A DNA stretch of 64,000 nt, from positions 341,739 to 405,738 of the forward strand of contig NZ_JABBWV010000006.1 of assembly GCF_012999535.1 (NCBI RefSeq), in the 5' to 3' direction. Positions 1-8,299 of this stretch are shown here, one piece after another (positions within the stretch are counted from its first letter, which is position 1; every line of letters begins with the position of its first letter). Origin of the DNA: Microbispora sp. H11081. GTDB taxonomy: Bacteria; Actinomycetota; Actinomycetes; Streptosporangiales; Streptosporangiaceae. Both the position numbers and the translations under genes were made by a program. The notes under the pieces were generated by a model. That model made no database searches and was not told the DNA's origin. It worked only from the letters and a program-made list of their open reading frames with translations.

Positions 1-1
1 G

Positions 2-1225
2 GGCAGGGCCGGGCTGCCGGCCGTCGCCCCTGAGGAGACGCTGCCGCCCGTGCCCGCCGCGGCCGCGGAGCGGCTGGCGCGGATGCTCGCAGGACAGCAG
101 AGCAGGCTGCTGACGGAGTGGCTGGAGACCGCCGCCGCGCGGCGGGTGCGGGTCCCCGCCGCGCTGGTTCCCGGCCTGCTCGACCTCGGGGCGCGGGACC
201 GTTCGATCCGTGCGCACCTGGGCGCGGTCACCGGAGCCAGGGGCCGCTGGCTCGCCGGTCTCAATCCCCGCTGGGCATACCTGCTGGCCGAGCCCGCGCA
301 CGTGCCCCCCGACCAGGTGTGGGAACTCGGCACGAGCGGCGACAGGCGGGCCTTCCTGACCGCGCTGCGCCGCGCCGACCCCGCGGCCGCCAGGGAACTG
401 CTCGAACGCGGCTGGGACGCGGAGACGCCGGAGGACAGGGCCGCGTTCGTGGCGATCCTCGCCGACGGGCTCGGCATGGCCGACGAGCCGTTCCTCGAGG
501 CGGTGCTGGACGACCGGCGCCGCGAGGTGCGGCAGGCCGCCGCCGACCTGCTCACCCGCCTGCCCGGCTCGCGCCTGGCGCTCCGGATGACCGCGCGTGC
601 GCGCCGGTCCGTGACCGGGCACGGCGGCCGGTTGCGGGCGGAGCCGCCTGCGGCCTGCGACACGGCGATGGAGCGCGACGGCGTCAGGGCCAGGCCGCCG
701 GCCGGCATGGAGACGCGGGGGTGGTGGTTGCAGCAGGTCGTCGCGCACACGCCGCTGTCGTTCTGGCCGGATCATCTCGCGATGCGGCCGGACGAGATAG
801 TCAGGGCCCGGATCGGCGCGTGGGAGCGGGAGGTCCGCATGGGCTGGACCCGGGCCGCGATCCTGCAGCGGGACCCGACGTGGGCGCGCGCCCTGTTCGA
901 GATCGAGCCGCTGACCGATCTGCTGACCGTGCTCCCGCCCGGCGAGCGGTCCCGCCGGGCGGCCGAACTGGTGGCGGGCCATCCCGTGGACGGCCAGATG
1001 GTGATGATGCTGGGCGGCGTGCCACGGCCGTGGGGGCGGCGGCTGGCCGTGGCCGTGCTCGAGAGGATCGCCGAGACCTTCCGGACGCAGCCGTGGAACG
1101 CCGGCGAGCTGACCCGGCTGGCCGGCGAGCGGTTCGACCCCGCCATGCACGAGCACGCGGGAAAGGTCCCGGAACTGGCCGAGACCCTGCGGTTCCGCTT
1201 CGACATGCTGAAGGAGCTCCAGTGA
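2..1225 (+). CDS. DUF5691-family protein, 5'-truncated by window edge
   Basis: The reading frame is open to the first base, so the gene starts outside the window; a GTG at 50 is possible but unlikely as a start because the frame continues left without a stop. About 407 residues are visible. They are helix-rich, with Arg/Leu-rich HEAT-like stretches (for example around AAADLLTRLPGSRLAL) and a conserved-looking NPRWAYL segment. No catalytic motif is evident. Its stop overlaps the GTG of the MoxR ATPase (GTGA), so it is translationally coupled to that operon. From memory, DUF5691 genes usually lie between a SWIM zinc-finger gene and the MoxR-type ATPase in actinomycetes; the SWIM gene would then be just left of the window. 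Molecular function is unknown. Confidence 0.72.
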   Translation, partial: GRAGLPAVAPEETLPPVPAAAAERLARMLAGQQSRLLTEWLETAAARRVRVPAALVPGLLDLGARDRSIRAHLGAVTGARGRWLAGLNPRWAYLLAEPAHVPPDQVWELGTSGDRRAFLTALRRADPAAARELLERGWDAETPEDRAAFVAILADGLGMADEPFLEAVLDDRRREVRQAAADLLTRLPGSRLALRMTARARRSVTGHGGRLRAEPPAACDTAMERDGVRARPPAGMETRGWWLQQVVAHTPLSFWPDHLAMRPDEIVRARIGAWEREVRMGWTRAAILQRDPTWARALFEIEPLTDLLTVLPPGERSRRAAELVAGHPVDGQMVMMLGGVPRPWGRRLAVAVLERIAETFRTQPWNAGELTRLAGERFDPAMHEHAGKVPELAETLRFRFDMLKELQ

Positions 1226-2289
1226 CCACCGTTCTGCGCCCGCACGCGGAGGACCAGTTCGCCGACGAGCTGGCGATCCTCGCGAAGACCGACGACCGGC
1301 CGCGCCCGCCGGGCTGGCGGCTGTCGCCCTGGGCGGTGACGACGTACGTGCTGGGGGACGGCGGCCAGATCACGCCGAAGTACGTCGGCCCGCGCAGGAT
1401 CGTCGAGGTCGCGGTGGCGACGCTCGCCACCGACAGGGCGCTGCTGCTGCTCGGCGTGCCCGGCACGGCCAAGACCTGGCTGTCCGAGCACCTCGCCGCG
1501 GCGATCAGCGGCGACTCGGCCCTGCTCGTGCAGGGCACGGCGGGCACGTCCGAGGAGGCCGTCCGCTACGGGTGGAACTACGCGCGGCTGCTGTCGGAGG
1601 GCCCGTCCCGCGCGGCGCTGACGCCGAGCCCGGTCATGCGCGCGATGACGGAGGGACGGCTGGCCAGGGTCGAGGAGCTCACCCGCATGCCGTCCGACGT
1701 GCAGGACGCGCTGATCACCGTGTTGTCGGAGAAGACGCTGCCGATCCCCGAGCTGGGGGAGGAGGTGCAGGCGGCCAAGGGCTTCAACGTCATCGCGACC
1801 GCCAACGACCGCGACCGCGGGGTCAACGACCTGTCGAGCGCGCTGCGCAGACGCTTCAACACCGTCGTGCTGCCGGTCCCGGCCACCACGGAGGAGGAGG
1901 TCGACATCGTCGCCCGGCGCGTGGCGCAGCTCGGCCGCTCCCTGGAGCTGCCGGAGATCGTGACCGGGCTGGAGGAGATCCGCCGGGTGGTGACGGTCTT
2001 CCGGGAGCTGCGCGCGGGGGTGACCGCCGACGGCCGGACCAAGGTCAAGTCGCCCAGCGGCACACTCAGCACGGCGGAGGTGATCTCGGTCGTCACCAGC
2101 GGGATCGTGCTCGCCGCCCACTTCGGGGACGGCGTGCTGCGCCCGGCCGACGTCGCGGCCGGCATCACCGGAGCGGTGGTGCAGGACCCGGTGTCCGATC
2201 GCGTGGTGTGGCAGGAGTACCTGGAGACCGTCGTCAGGGGCCGCGACGACTGGCGGGACTTCTACCGGGCCTGCCGCGATGCCGGCTGA
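1222..2289 (+). CDS. MoxR-family AAA+ ATPase
   Basis: 355 residues. Walker A is GVPGTAKT at about 78-85, the Walker B region is replaced by the ARVEELTRMP segment near 147-156, sensor 1 is in FNVIATANDRD, and the arginine finger is in SSALRRRFN. MoxR ATPases act as chaperone-like remodelers together with VWA-domain partners, and a VWA gene is the fourth gene of this operon. The GTG start overlaps the upstream DUF5691 stop by GTGA, and its own stop lies inside the start region of the DUF5682 gene (11-nt overlap). The whole set is therefore one transcript with coupled translation. The Walker B acidic pair reads VEE rather than the usual DE, a conservative difference. The client protein is not known. 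Confidence 0.85.
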   Translation: MTTVLRPHAEDQFADELAILAKTDDRPRPPGWRLSPWAVTTYVLGDGGQITPKYVGPRRIVEVAVATLATDRALLLLGVPGTAKTWLSEHLAAAISGDSALLVQGTAGTSEEAVRYGWNYARLLSEGPSRAALTPSPVMRAMTEGRLARVEELTRMPSDVQDALITVLSEKTLPIPELGEEVQAAKGFNVIATANDRDRGVNDLSSALRRRFNTVVLPVPATTEEEVDIVARRVAQLGRSLELPEIVTGLEEIRRVVTVFRELRAGVTADGRTKVKSPSGTLSTAEVISVVTSGIVLAAHFGDGVLRPADVAAGITGAVVQDPVSDRVVWQEYLETVVRGRDDWRDFYRACRDAG

Positions 2290-4648
2290 GAGCGCCGCCC
2301 GCGCCGCGTCCGGTCCGCGGGCGCTCCCGGGCGGTCACCCCGGGAGCGACAGGGACGGCGGGGCTCGCCGAGGCCGCGCGGGCGCGCCCGAGGTGTGGGT
2401 GCTGGGGGTGCGGCACCACGGTCCCGGATCGGCCAGGGCGGTGCGGGACGAACTGCACAGAATCCGGCCCGACCTCGTGCTGGTCGAGGGCCCGCCCGAG
2501 GCCGACGGTCTGGTGCGGCTCGCCGCCGACCCCGGCATGCGCCCGCCCGTCGCGCTCCTGGCGTACGTGCCGGGCGAGCCGTCGCGGGCCGCGTTCTGGC
2601 CGTTCGCGGAGTTCTCCCCGGAGTGGCAGGCGATCGCCTACGCGGCCGGGGCGGGCGTCGAGGCGCGGTTCTGCGACCTGCCCGCCGCCCACGGCCTCGC
2701 GCTGGACGCCGAGCCCGTGCGCCGCGATCCGATCGGCGAGCTGGCCAGGGCGGCGGGGTACGACGACCCGGAGCGGTGGTGGGAGGACCTGGTCGAGCAC
2801 CGCGGCGAGGCGGGCACGCTCGACGTGGTCGCAGAGGCGATGCGAGCCGTGCGCGAGGGGCACGTCGCGGAGGGCGTCGAGGCCAGGCGCGAGGCGTACA
2901 TGCGCGCGACGCTGCGGAAGGCGGGGCGGGAGGGCTTCGCCCGCGTCGCCGTGGTCTGCGGAGCCTGGCACCTGCCCGCGCTGTCCCCGCCTCCGCCGAC
3001 CCCGTCCACGGTGGCGGACGACGAGCGGCTGCTGCGCGGACTGCCTAAGGTCAAAGTCGAGATGACGTGGGTGCCGTGGACCCACAACCGGCTCGCCGCG
3101 GGCGCGGGCTACGGCGCGGGCGTCGTCGCCCCCGGGTGGTACGAGCACCTGTTCACCGCGCCCGACCGGCCGGTGGAACGCTGGCTCACCCGCGCCGCCG
3201 AGGTCCTGCGCAAGGAGGACCTGCCCGTCTCCTCCGCGCACGTCATCGAGGCCGTACGGCTGGCCGAGGGGCTGGCGGCGCTGCGCGGCAGGCCGCTCGC
3301 CGGGCTGTCGGAGGTCACCGAGGCGGTCAGGGCGGTGCTGTGCGACGGCGACGAGCCGAAGGTGGAGCTCGTCCAGCGGCGGATGGTCGTGGGGGAGCGG
3401 CTCGGGCGGGTGCCGGACGCCACGCCGATGCTGCCGCTGCGCCGGGACCTGCGCGACGAGCAACGGCGGCTGCGCATGAAGCCGGAGACCCTCACCGGGG
3501 AGCACGACCTGGACCTGCGCAGGCCGCTCGACCTCGGCCGCAGCCGCCTGCTGCACCGGCTCGCCCTGCTGGACGTGCACTGGGGGACGCCGCGGCGGGC
3601 CAGGAGCAAGGGGACGTTCAAGGAGTCCTGGTCGCTGGAGTGGCGGCCGGAACTCGACGTCGCGCTCGTAGAGGCCGCCGTGTGGGGAATCACGGTCGAG
3701 ATGGCGGCGACGTCCCGCGTCCGCGACCTCGCGGCCGGCGCGAACCTGCCCGAACTGGCCGCGCTGGTCGAGCGCTGCCTGCCGGCCCATCTTCCCGGCG
3801 CGCTGCCGCACCTCCTCGGGCGGATCGAGGACCGGGCCGCGCTCGACGGCGAGGTGCGCCACCTCATGGGGGCGCTGCCCGCGCTCGTGCGGGCCCGCAG
3901 GTATGGCGACGTGCGCGGCACCGAAGGGCTCGCGGGTGTCACCGAGTCGATGCTCACCCGGATCTGCGCCGGGCTTTCCCCCGCGCTGACGGGGCTGGAC
4001 GACGACGCGGCCCGCGCGATGGCGGCGCTCGTCGACGGCGTGCACGGCGCGGCCGGACTGATGGACGCGGCGGGGGCGCCGGGGACGGGGGCGCCGGGCG
4101 CCGCGTCGGCGGAGTCCGGCGGGACGACGGGGAGCGAAGGGCCGGCGGGGATGCCAGGCGGCGGGACGACGGGGAGCGGCCGCTGGCTCACGACGCTGGC
4201 CGCGATCGCCCGCCGCGACGACCTGCCGGGGCTGCTCGACGGCCGCATCGTGCGGATCCTGTCCGACGCCGAGGCACTGGAGGACGACGTGGCCACCCGC
4301 ATGGCCAGGGCGATGTCGCCGGGCAACCCGCCGGCCCGGTCGGCGGCCTGGATCGAGGGCTTCCTGTCCGGGGGCGGCCTGCTGCTCGTCCACGACCCGC
4401 GCCTGCTCGCCGCCGTGGACGCCTGGCTCACCGGCCTGCCGCCCCAGGACTTCGCAGACGCGCTGCCGTTGCTGCGGCGCGCCTTTGGGGCGTTCCCCGC
4501 GCCCGAGCGCCGGATGATCGGACAGCGGATCCGCTCCGGCCACACGCCGAGCGGCGGCGCCGGGGCGGAGTACGACGACGGGCTGGCGGCGGGAGCCGTA
4601 CGGACGGTGCGGGAGATCCTGGGGCGCGAGACGGGCGGAAGGCAGTGA
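2279..4648 (+). CDS. DUF5682-family protein (TraB/ChaN-like N-terminal motifs)
   Basis: 789 residues. After about 37 variable residues comes VWVLGVRHHGPGSARAV, then RPDLVLVEGPPEAD, and near residue 225 VVCGAWHLPAL. This order (G-x-x-H, R-P-D-x-V-x-V-E, G-x-x-H) is the same as in the TraB/ChaN/EreA (TIKI-like) hydrolase superfamily, so I infer a metal-dependent hydrolase-like N-terminal domain. The rest is a long helical region with a Gly/Thr-rich linker around 595-640. The ATG sits inside the end of the MoxR gene, and the stop overlaps the VWA start by one base (TGATG). The family recurs between MoxR and VWA genes in bacteria, and no substrate is established. A cytosolic location is inferred, since no signal peptide or membrane segment is seen. 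Confidence 0.78.
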   Translation: MPAESAARAASGPRALPGGHPGSDRDGGARRGRAGAPEVWVLGVRHHGPGSARAVRDELHRIRPDLVLVEGPPEADGLVRLAADPGMRPPVALLAYVPGEPSRAAFWPFAEFSPEWQAIAYAAGAGVEARFCDLPAAHGLALDAEPVRRDPIGELARAAGYDDPERWWEDLVEHRGEAGTLDVVAEAMRAVREGHVAEGVEARREAYMRATLRKAGREGFARVAVVCGAWHLPALSPPPPTPSTVADDERLLRGLPKVKVEMTWVPWTHNRLAAGAGYGAGVVAPGWYEHLFTAPDRPVERWLTRAAEVLRKEDLPVSSAHVIEAVRLAEGLAALRGRPLAGLSEVTEAVRAVLCDGDEPKVELVQRRMVVGERLGRVPDATPMLPLRRDLRDEQRRLRMKPETLTGEHDLDLRRPLDLGRSRLLHRLALLDVHWGTPRRARSKGTFKESWSLEWRPELDVALVEAAVWGITVEMAATSRVRDLAAGANLPELAALVERCLPAHLPGALPHLLGRIEDRAALDGEVRHLMGALPALVRARRYGDVRGTEGLAGVTESMLTRICAGLSPALTGLDDDAARAMAALVDGVHGAAGLMDAAGAPGTGAPGAASAESGGTTGSEGPAGMPGGGTTGSGRWLTTLAAIARRDDLPGLLDGRIVRILSDAEALEDDVATRMARAMSPGNPPARSAAWIEGFLSGGGLLLVHDPRLLAAVDAWLTGLPPQDFADALPLLRRAFGAFPAPERRMIGQRIRSGHTPSGGAGAEYDDGLAAGAVRTVREILGRETGGRQ

Positions 4649-5787
4649 TGGACGGCGAGGACGAGCGGCTGCGCCGCTGGCGGCTGGTGCTCGGCGGCGC
4701 GGCGGAGGGAACGCTCGAAGGGCTGGACGCCCGGATGGACGCCGCCCTCGCGGCCCTCTACGACGAGCAGGACGGGCGCGGCGCCGGTCTCGGCGCGTCC
4801 GCGCCGCGGGTCGCCCGGTGGCTGGGGGACATCAGGGAGTGCTTTCCCTCCAGCGTCGTGCGGATCATGCAGAGGGACGCCATCGAGCGGCTCGACCTGA
4901 CCCGGCTGCTGCTGGAGCCCGAGACGCTGGAGGCCGTCGAGCCCGACGTGCACCTGGTGGGCACGCTGCTCTCGCTGGGCAGGCTAATGCCGGAGCGGGC
5001 CCGCGAGTCGGCCAGGGCCGTCGTCCGCACGGTCGTGCGCGAGCTGGAGGAGCGCCTGACCAGGCGCACGCTGGCGGCGGTCGGCGGCGCGCTCGACCGC
5101 TCGGCCAGGACCCGCCGGCCGAGGCGGGCCGCCGACATCGACTGGGACCGGACGATCCGGGCGAACCTGGGCAACTACTTGCCGGAACGGAAGACCGTCG
5201 TGCCGTCCCGGCTGGTCGGGTACGCCCGCGGTCGGCGGGCCGTGCGGAAGGAGGTCGTGCTGGCCGTCGACCAGAGTGGATCGATGGCCGCCTCGGTCGT
5301 GTACGCCGGGGTGTTCGCCGCCGTGCTCGCCTCGATGCGTTCGCTGAAGACCTCGTTCGTGGCCTTCGACACGGCCGTCGCCGACCTCACCGACCGGCTG
5401 CACGACCCCGTGGAGGTGCTGTTCGGCACCCAGCTTGGCGGCGGCACCGACGTCAATCGGGCGGTTGCCTACTGCCAGACGCTGATCACCCGGCCGGCCG
5501 ACACCATCTTTCTGCTGGTCAGCGACTTGTACGAGGGCGGGCCGCGGGAGGAGATGCTGCGCAGGATCGCCGCGCTGACCGCCGCCGGCGTCCAGGTGAT
5601 CGTGCTGCTCGCGCTGTCGGACGAGGGGGCGCCCCAGTACGACCACGACAACGCGGCGGCGCTGGCCGCGATGGGCGTGCCGGCCTTCGCGTGCACACCG
5701 GACGCGTTCCCAGGCCTCATGGCCGCCGCCATCGAGCGCCGGTCCTACGACCAAGGTCGGATTTCCGCGCCCGGCCGCGATTTGTAA
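4648..5787 (+). CDS. VWA-domain protein, MoxR partner
   Basis: 379 residues. The first 200 are helical and basic; the VWA domain follows, with an intact MIDAS motif DQSGS at about 208-212, a GGGTDVNRAV segment supplying the MIDAS threonine, and LLVSDLYEGG supplying the acidic residue. VWA proteins of this kind bind a divalent ion and work with MoxR ATPases to remodel or insert cofactors into target proteins. The ATG overlaps the DUF5682 stop by one base and has GGAAGG upstream. Its TAA stop is part of the -10 box of the downstream transporter promoter. It is the last gene of the DUF5691-MoxR-DUF5682-VWA operon. An in-frame GTG one codon upstream is a possible alternative start. Confidence 0.85.
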   Translation: MDGEDERLRRWRLVLGGAAEGTLEGLDARMDAALAALYDEQDGRGAGLGASAPRVARWLGDIRECFPSSVVRIMQRDAIERLDLTRLLLEPETLEAVEPDVHLVGTLLSLGRLMPERARESARAVVRTVVRELEERLTRRTLAAVGGALDRSARTRRPRRAADIDWDRTIRANLGNYLPERKTVVPSRLVGYARGRRAVRKEVVLAVDQSGSMAASVVYAGVFAAVLASMRSLKTSFVAFDTAVADLTDRLHDPVEVLFGTQLGGGTDVNRAVAYCQTLITRPADTIFLLVSDLYEGGPREEMLRRIAALTAAGVQVIVLLALSDEGAPQYDHDNAAALAAMGVPAFACTPDAFPGLMAAAIERRSYDQGRISAPGRDL

Positions 5788-5790
5788 GGT
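5785..5790 (+). promoter_or_regulatory. -10 box of leaderless promoter, overlapping VWA stop
   Basis: TAAGGT fits TANNNT and ends 7 nt before the ATG at 5798. Its first three bases are the stop codon of the VWA gene. No SD fits the ATG well, so a leaderless transcript is likely. Confidence 0.5.
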
Positions 5791-5797
5791 CCGTTTT

Positions 5798-7183
5798 ATG
5801 AATTCGGTGATGACCGCCCCGGGTGTCTTCAGCCGGCGATACCGCGCGCTGAGCGTCGGCATCGTGGCCCTGGGGATCCTCGTGGCGTTCGAGTATCTGG
5901 CGGTGGCGACCGCCATGCCGTTGATCGGCCGGGAGCTGGACGGCTACCACCTGTACGGCCTCGCCTTCAGCGGCGGCATGGCGGCCACGATCATCGCCAC
6001 GGTGGCAGGCGGGCGCTGGGCCGACGTCCGGGGGCCGCTGCCCGTCCTGTGGACGGGAGTGGCGGGGTTCGTCGCCGGGCTGGCGGTCTCCGGGTTCGCG
6101 ACCGTCATGGAGGTCTTCCTCGTCGGCCGGTTCCTGCAGGGGCTCGGCGGTGGCCTGTTCAACGTGGCGCTGTACGTCCTCGTCGCCCAGGCCTACCCCT
6201 CCGCCATGCACCCGCGGGTGTTCTCGGCGCTGGCCGCGGCGTGGGTGCTGCCGTCCGTGGTCGGCCCGGCGGTGACCGGTTTCGTGGCGGAGACCTGGAG
6301 CTGGCGCTGGATCTTCCTGGGTGTCGCGGTGCTGTCGGTCCCCGCCGCGCTGGTCATGTGGCGTGGGCTGCCCGCGACCGCCGCACGGCCGAGGGAGGCG
6401 AACGACCCGGCCTTCCTGCCCAGGTTCGCCTGGGGCGTGTGCGCCGCGGCCGGCGCGGCCCTGCTGCAGTACGGCAGCGGCGGGGCCGGCGCGGGCGTCC
6501 CCCTGGCGGTGGCGGGACTGGTGGTGCTCGCGCTGGCGCTGCCGAGGCTGTTGCCCAAGGGGACGCTGCGCGCCGCCCGTGGCCTGCCCACCGTGGTCGC
6601 GCTGCGCGGCCTGGCCGCGGGGGCGTTCTTCGCCGCCGAGGTGTTCGTGCCGCTGATGCTGGTGCGGGAGCGGGGGCTGAACGCGGCCGAGGCCGGTCTC
6701 GCGCTCACCGGCGGGGCGCTCGCCTGGTCGCTCGGCTCGTGGATCCAGGGCCGCAGGCCGCACGCGCGGACGCTGACCATCCGCCTGGGCGCGACGCTGA
6801 TCGCGGCCGGGATCTGCGTCACCGCCTCCGCCGTCGTCCCGGCCGTGCCCGTCCCCGTCGTGTTCGCGGGCTGGGTGGTGGCGGGGCTGGGCATCGGCAT
6901 GCTCTTCCCGACGCTGTCGGTGCTGGTACTCGAACTGTCGGCGCCGGGGGAGGAGGGCCGCAACAGCGCGTCGCTGAGCGTCGGCGAGTCGGTCTTCTCG
7001 GTCGTCGCCGTCTCGCTGACCGGCGCGCTGCTCGCCGCGTACGGGGGCCTGCCGTGGGTCTATCTGACGTGCCTCAGCCTGCTCGTCGTCATGGCGGCCA
7101 CGGCGGCGCTCGTCGGCGGGCGTTCCGAGCACCGCCGTGAAGCGGGCACCATGGAGGTCTGCGAAGTCCCGGAGATTCGATAG
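5798..7183 (+). CDS. MFS transporter
   Basis: 461 residues with about 12-14 hydrophobic segments. The loop after the second helix contains GGRWADVRGP, a version of MFS motif A (G-x-x-x-D-R-x-G-R-R), and the central region is a long Arg-rich loop followed by more helices (LPTVVALRGLAAGAFFAAEVFVPLML). Proton-coupled drug or metabolite export is the usual role, but the substrate cannot be read from the sequence. It lies 10 nt behind the VWA gene, yet a TANNNT box 7 nt before its ATG suggests its own leaderless promoter. The enolase-like gene follows 59 nt downstream on the same strand and may be cotranscribed. Confidence 0.85.
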   Translation: MNSVMTAPGVFSRRYRALSVGIVALGILVAFEYLAVATAMPLIGRELDGYHLYGLAFSGGMAATIIATVAGGRWADVRGPLPVLWTGVAGFVAGLAVSGFATVMEVFLVGRFLQGLGGGLFNVALYVLVAQAYPSAMHPRVFSALAAAWVLPSVVGPAVTGFVAETWSWRWIFLGVAVLSVPAALVMWRGLPATAARPREANDPAFLPRFAWGVCAAAGAALLQYGSGGAGAGVPLAVAGLVVLALALPRLLPKGTLRAARGLPTVVALRGLAAGAFFAAEVFVPLMLVRERGLNAAEAGLALTGGALAWSLGSWIQGRRPHARTLTIRLGATLIAAGICVTASAVVPAVPVPVVFAGWVVAGLGIGMLFPTLSVLVLELSAPGEEGRNSASLSVGESVFSVVAVSLTGALLAAYGGLPWVYLTCLSLLVVMAATAALVGGRSEHRREAGTMEVCEVPEIR

Positions 7184-7242
7184 GCGCCGTGTCCGGTCCG
7201 GCCACGGGCGGGGATCACCGGGGAGGAAACGAGGAGATCCGA

Positions 7243-8238
7243 GTGCCGCGTGTCCGGGAGCTGGAGGTCTTCAGGATGACCCTGCCGTACGGCAGGCGTC
7301 CGGAGACCGTCCTGGTGAAGATCACGGACTATGGCGGCATGGTCGGCTGGGGCGAGATCGTCGGCCCCGGTGAGGCCGGCTCGCTGGAGCGGGCCCTGCC
7401 CGCACTCGTGGGCCTCGACTGGGAGCACCCCCTGGAGCTGGGAGAAACCCCCTGGGGCTCGGCCGGCGACATGGCCTGCTGGGACCTGTGGGGCCGGATG
7501 AACGGCGTCCCGCTCGCCCACGCGCTCGGCGGCAGCCGCACGTCGCTGGTCGCGACCGTCAGGCTGACGGCGGACCGCTCCCTGGAGAGCATGGTGGCCC
7601 GGGTGAACCGGCACGTGTGCGCGGGCTACGGGCACGTGACGCTGGACGTCCACCCGGGCTGGGACGTGGAGCCGCTGCGCGCCGTACGCGCCGCCTACCC
7701 CGGCCTCGCCATAGCGGTGGACGGGCGCGGCGCCTACACCGAGATCGCCCAGCTGGAGGCCCTGGACGCCTACGGGGTGGTGGCCATCGAGCGCCCCTTC
7801 AAGGACCTGCTGACCAGCGCCGACCTCCAGGACCGGGTGTCGGCCGCGGTCGCGGTCGAGGTGAGCACGGTGGCCGAACTCGACGAGGCGGTCAGCGTCA
7901 GGGCGGGCCGGGCGCTGCTGCTGCGTCCCGCGAGGTTTGGCTCGCTCGGCGCCGTACGGCGCGCGCACGACCGCGCGGTGGAGGCCGGGTGGGACATCGT
8001 CTGCGCCGGGGGCCTCGGCGCGGGGCTCGCCCGGGCCGCGACGGTCGCCGTCGCCAGCCTGCCCGGCTGCTCCCTGCCCAGCGACGTCGCGGAGCCGCCG
8101 CGCAGCGCACAGGTGGTGCTCCCGCCGGTCGGCGCGTCAGGCGGGGTCGTCGCGGTGCCGCTCACCCAGCCGGGGCTCGGGCACACGGTGGACGAGGACC
8201 GGGTGCGCCGCATGGCGCGCGAGACGTTCCGCGTCTGA
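7243..8238 (+). CDS. Enolase-superfamily protein, MenC-like, active site altered
   Basis: 331 residues. The C-terminal barrel aligns with o-succinylbenzoate synthase: HVTLDVHPGWDVEPLRAVR matches the KxK segment, AIAVDGRGAY the first metal ligand, AIERPF the second, VEVSTVAELDEAV the third, LLLRPARFG the last lysine segment, and CAGGLGAGLARA the end of the barrel. The KxK lysines are T133 and D135, the last lysine is R228, and the third metal ligand is E206 instead of Asp; D160 and E183 remain. Standard dehydratase or racemase chemistry is therefore unlikely, and a pseudoenzyme or a new reaction is possible. The GTG at 7243 is preceded by GAGGAG at good spacing; a longer frame from 7189 lacks an SD. 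No menaquinone gene is nearby. Confidence 0.75.
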   Translation: MPRVRELEVFRMTLPYGRRPETVLVKITDYGGMVGWGEIVGPGEAGSLERALPALVGLDWEHPLELGETPWGSAGDMACWDLWGRMNGVPLAHALGGSRTSLVATVRLTADRSLESMVARVNRHVCAGYGHVTLDVHPGWDVEPLRAVRAAYPGLAIAVDGRGAYTEIAQLEALDAYGVVAIERPFKDLLTSADLQDRVSAAVAVEVSTVAELDEAVSVRAGRALLLRPARFGSLGAVRRAHDRAVEAGWDIVCAGGLGAGLARAATVAVASLPGCSLPSDVAEPPRSAQVVLPPVGASGGVVAVPLTQPGLGHTVDEDRVRRMARETFRV

Positions 8239-8249
8239 TCCGCGCAGCC

Positions 8250-8270
8250 CGCCCGGTGAGTCACCGGGCG
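8250..8270. terminator. Hairpin between convergent genes
   Basis: CGCCCGGTGA, one base, TCACCGGGCG: a perfect 10-base inverted repeat between the enolase-like and LCP stop codons. There is no U-tract, as is usual in high-GC actinomycetes; it would serve both strands. Confidence 0.55.
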
Positions 8271-8299
8271 TGGTCACGGGCGGACGACGGGAGACGGGC

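Noticed and set aside
2234..4543. 769-codon open frame on the minus strand opposite the DUF5682 gene
   Set aside because: Arg/Pro/Gly/His-rich shadow produced by the GC bias of the plus-strand gene; no domain motif and no SD.
7189..7242. Longer start for the enolase-like gene at GTG 7189
   Set aside because: Adds 18 residues without family similarity and without an SD; GTG 7243 has GAGGAG at correct distance.
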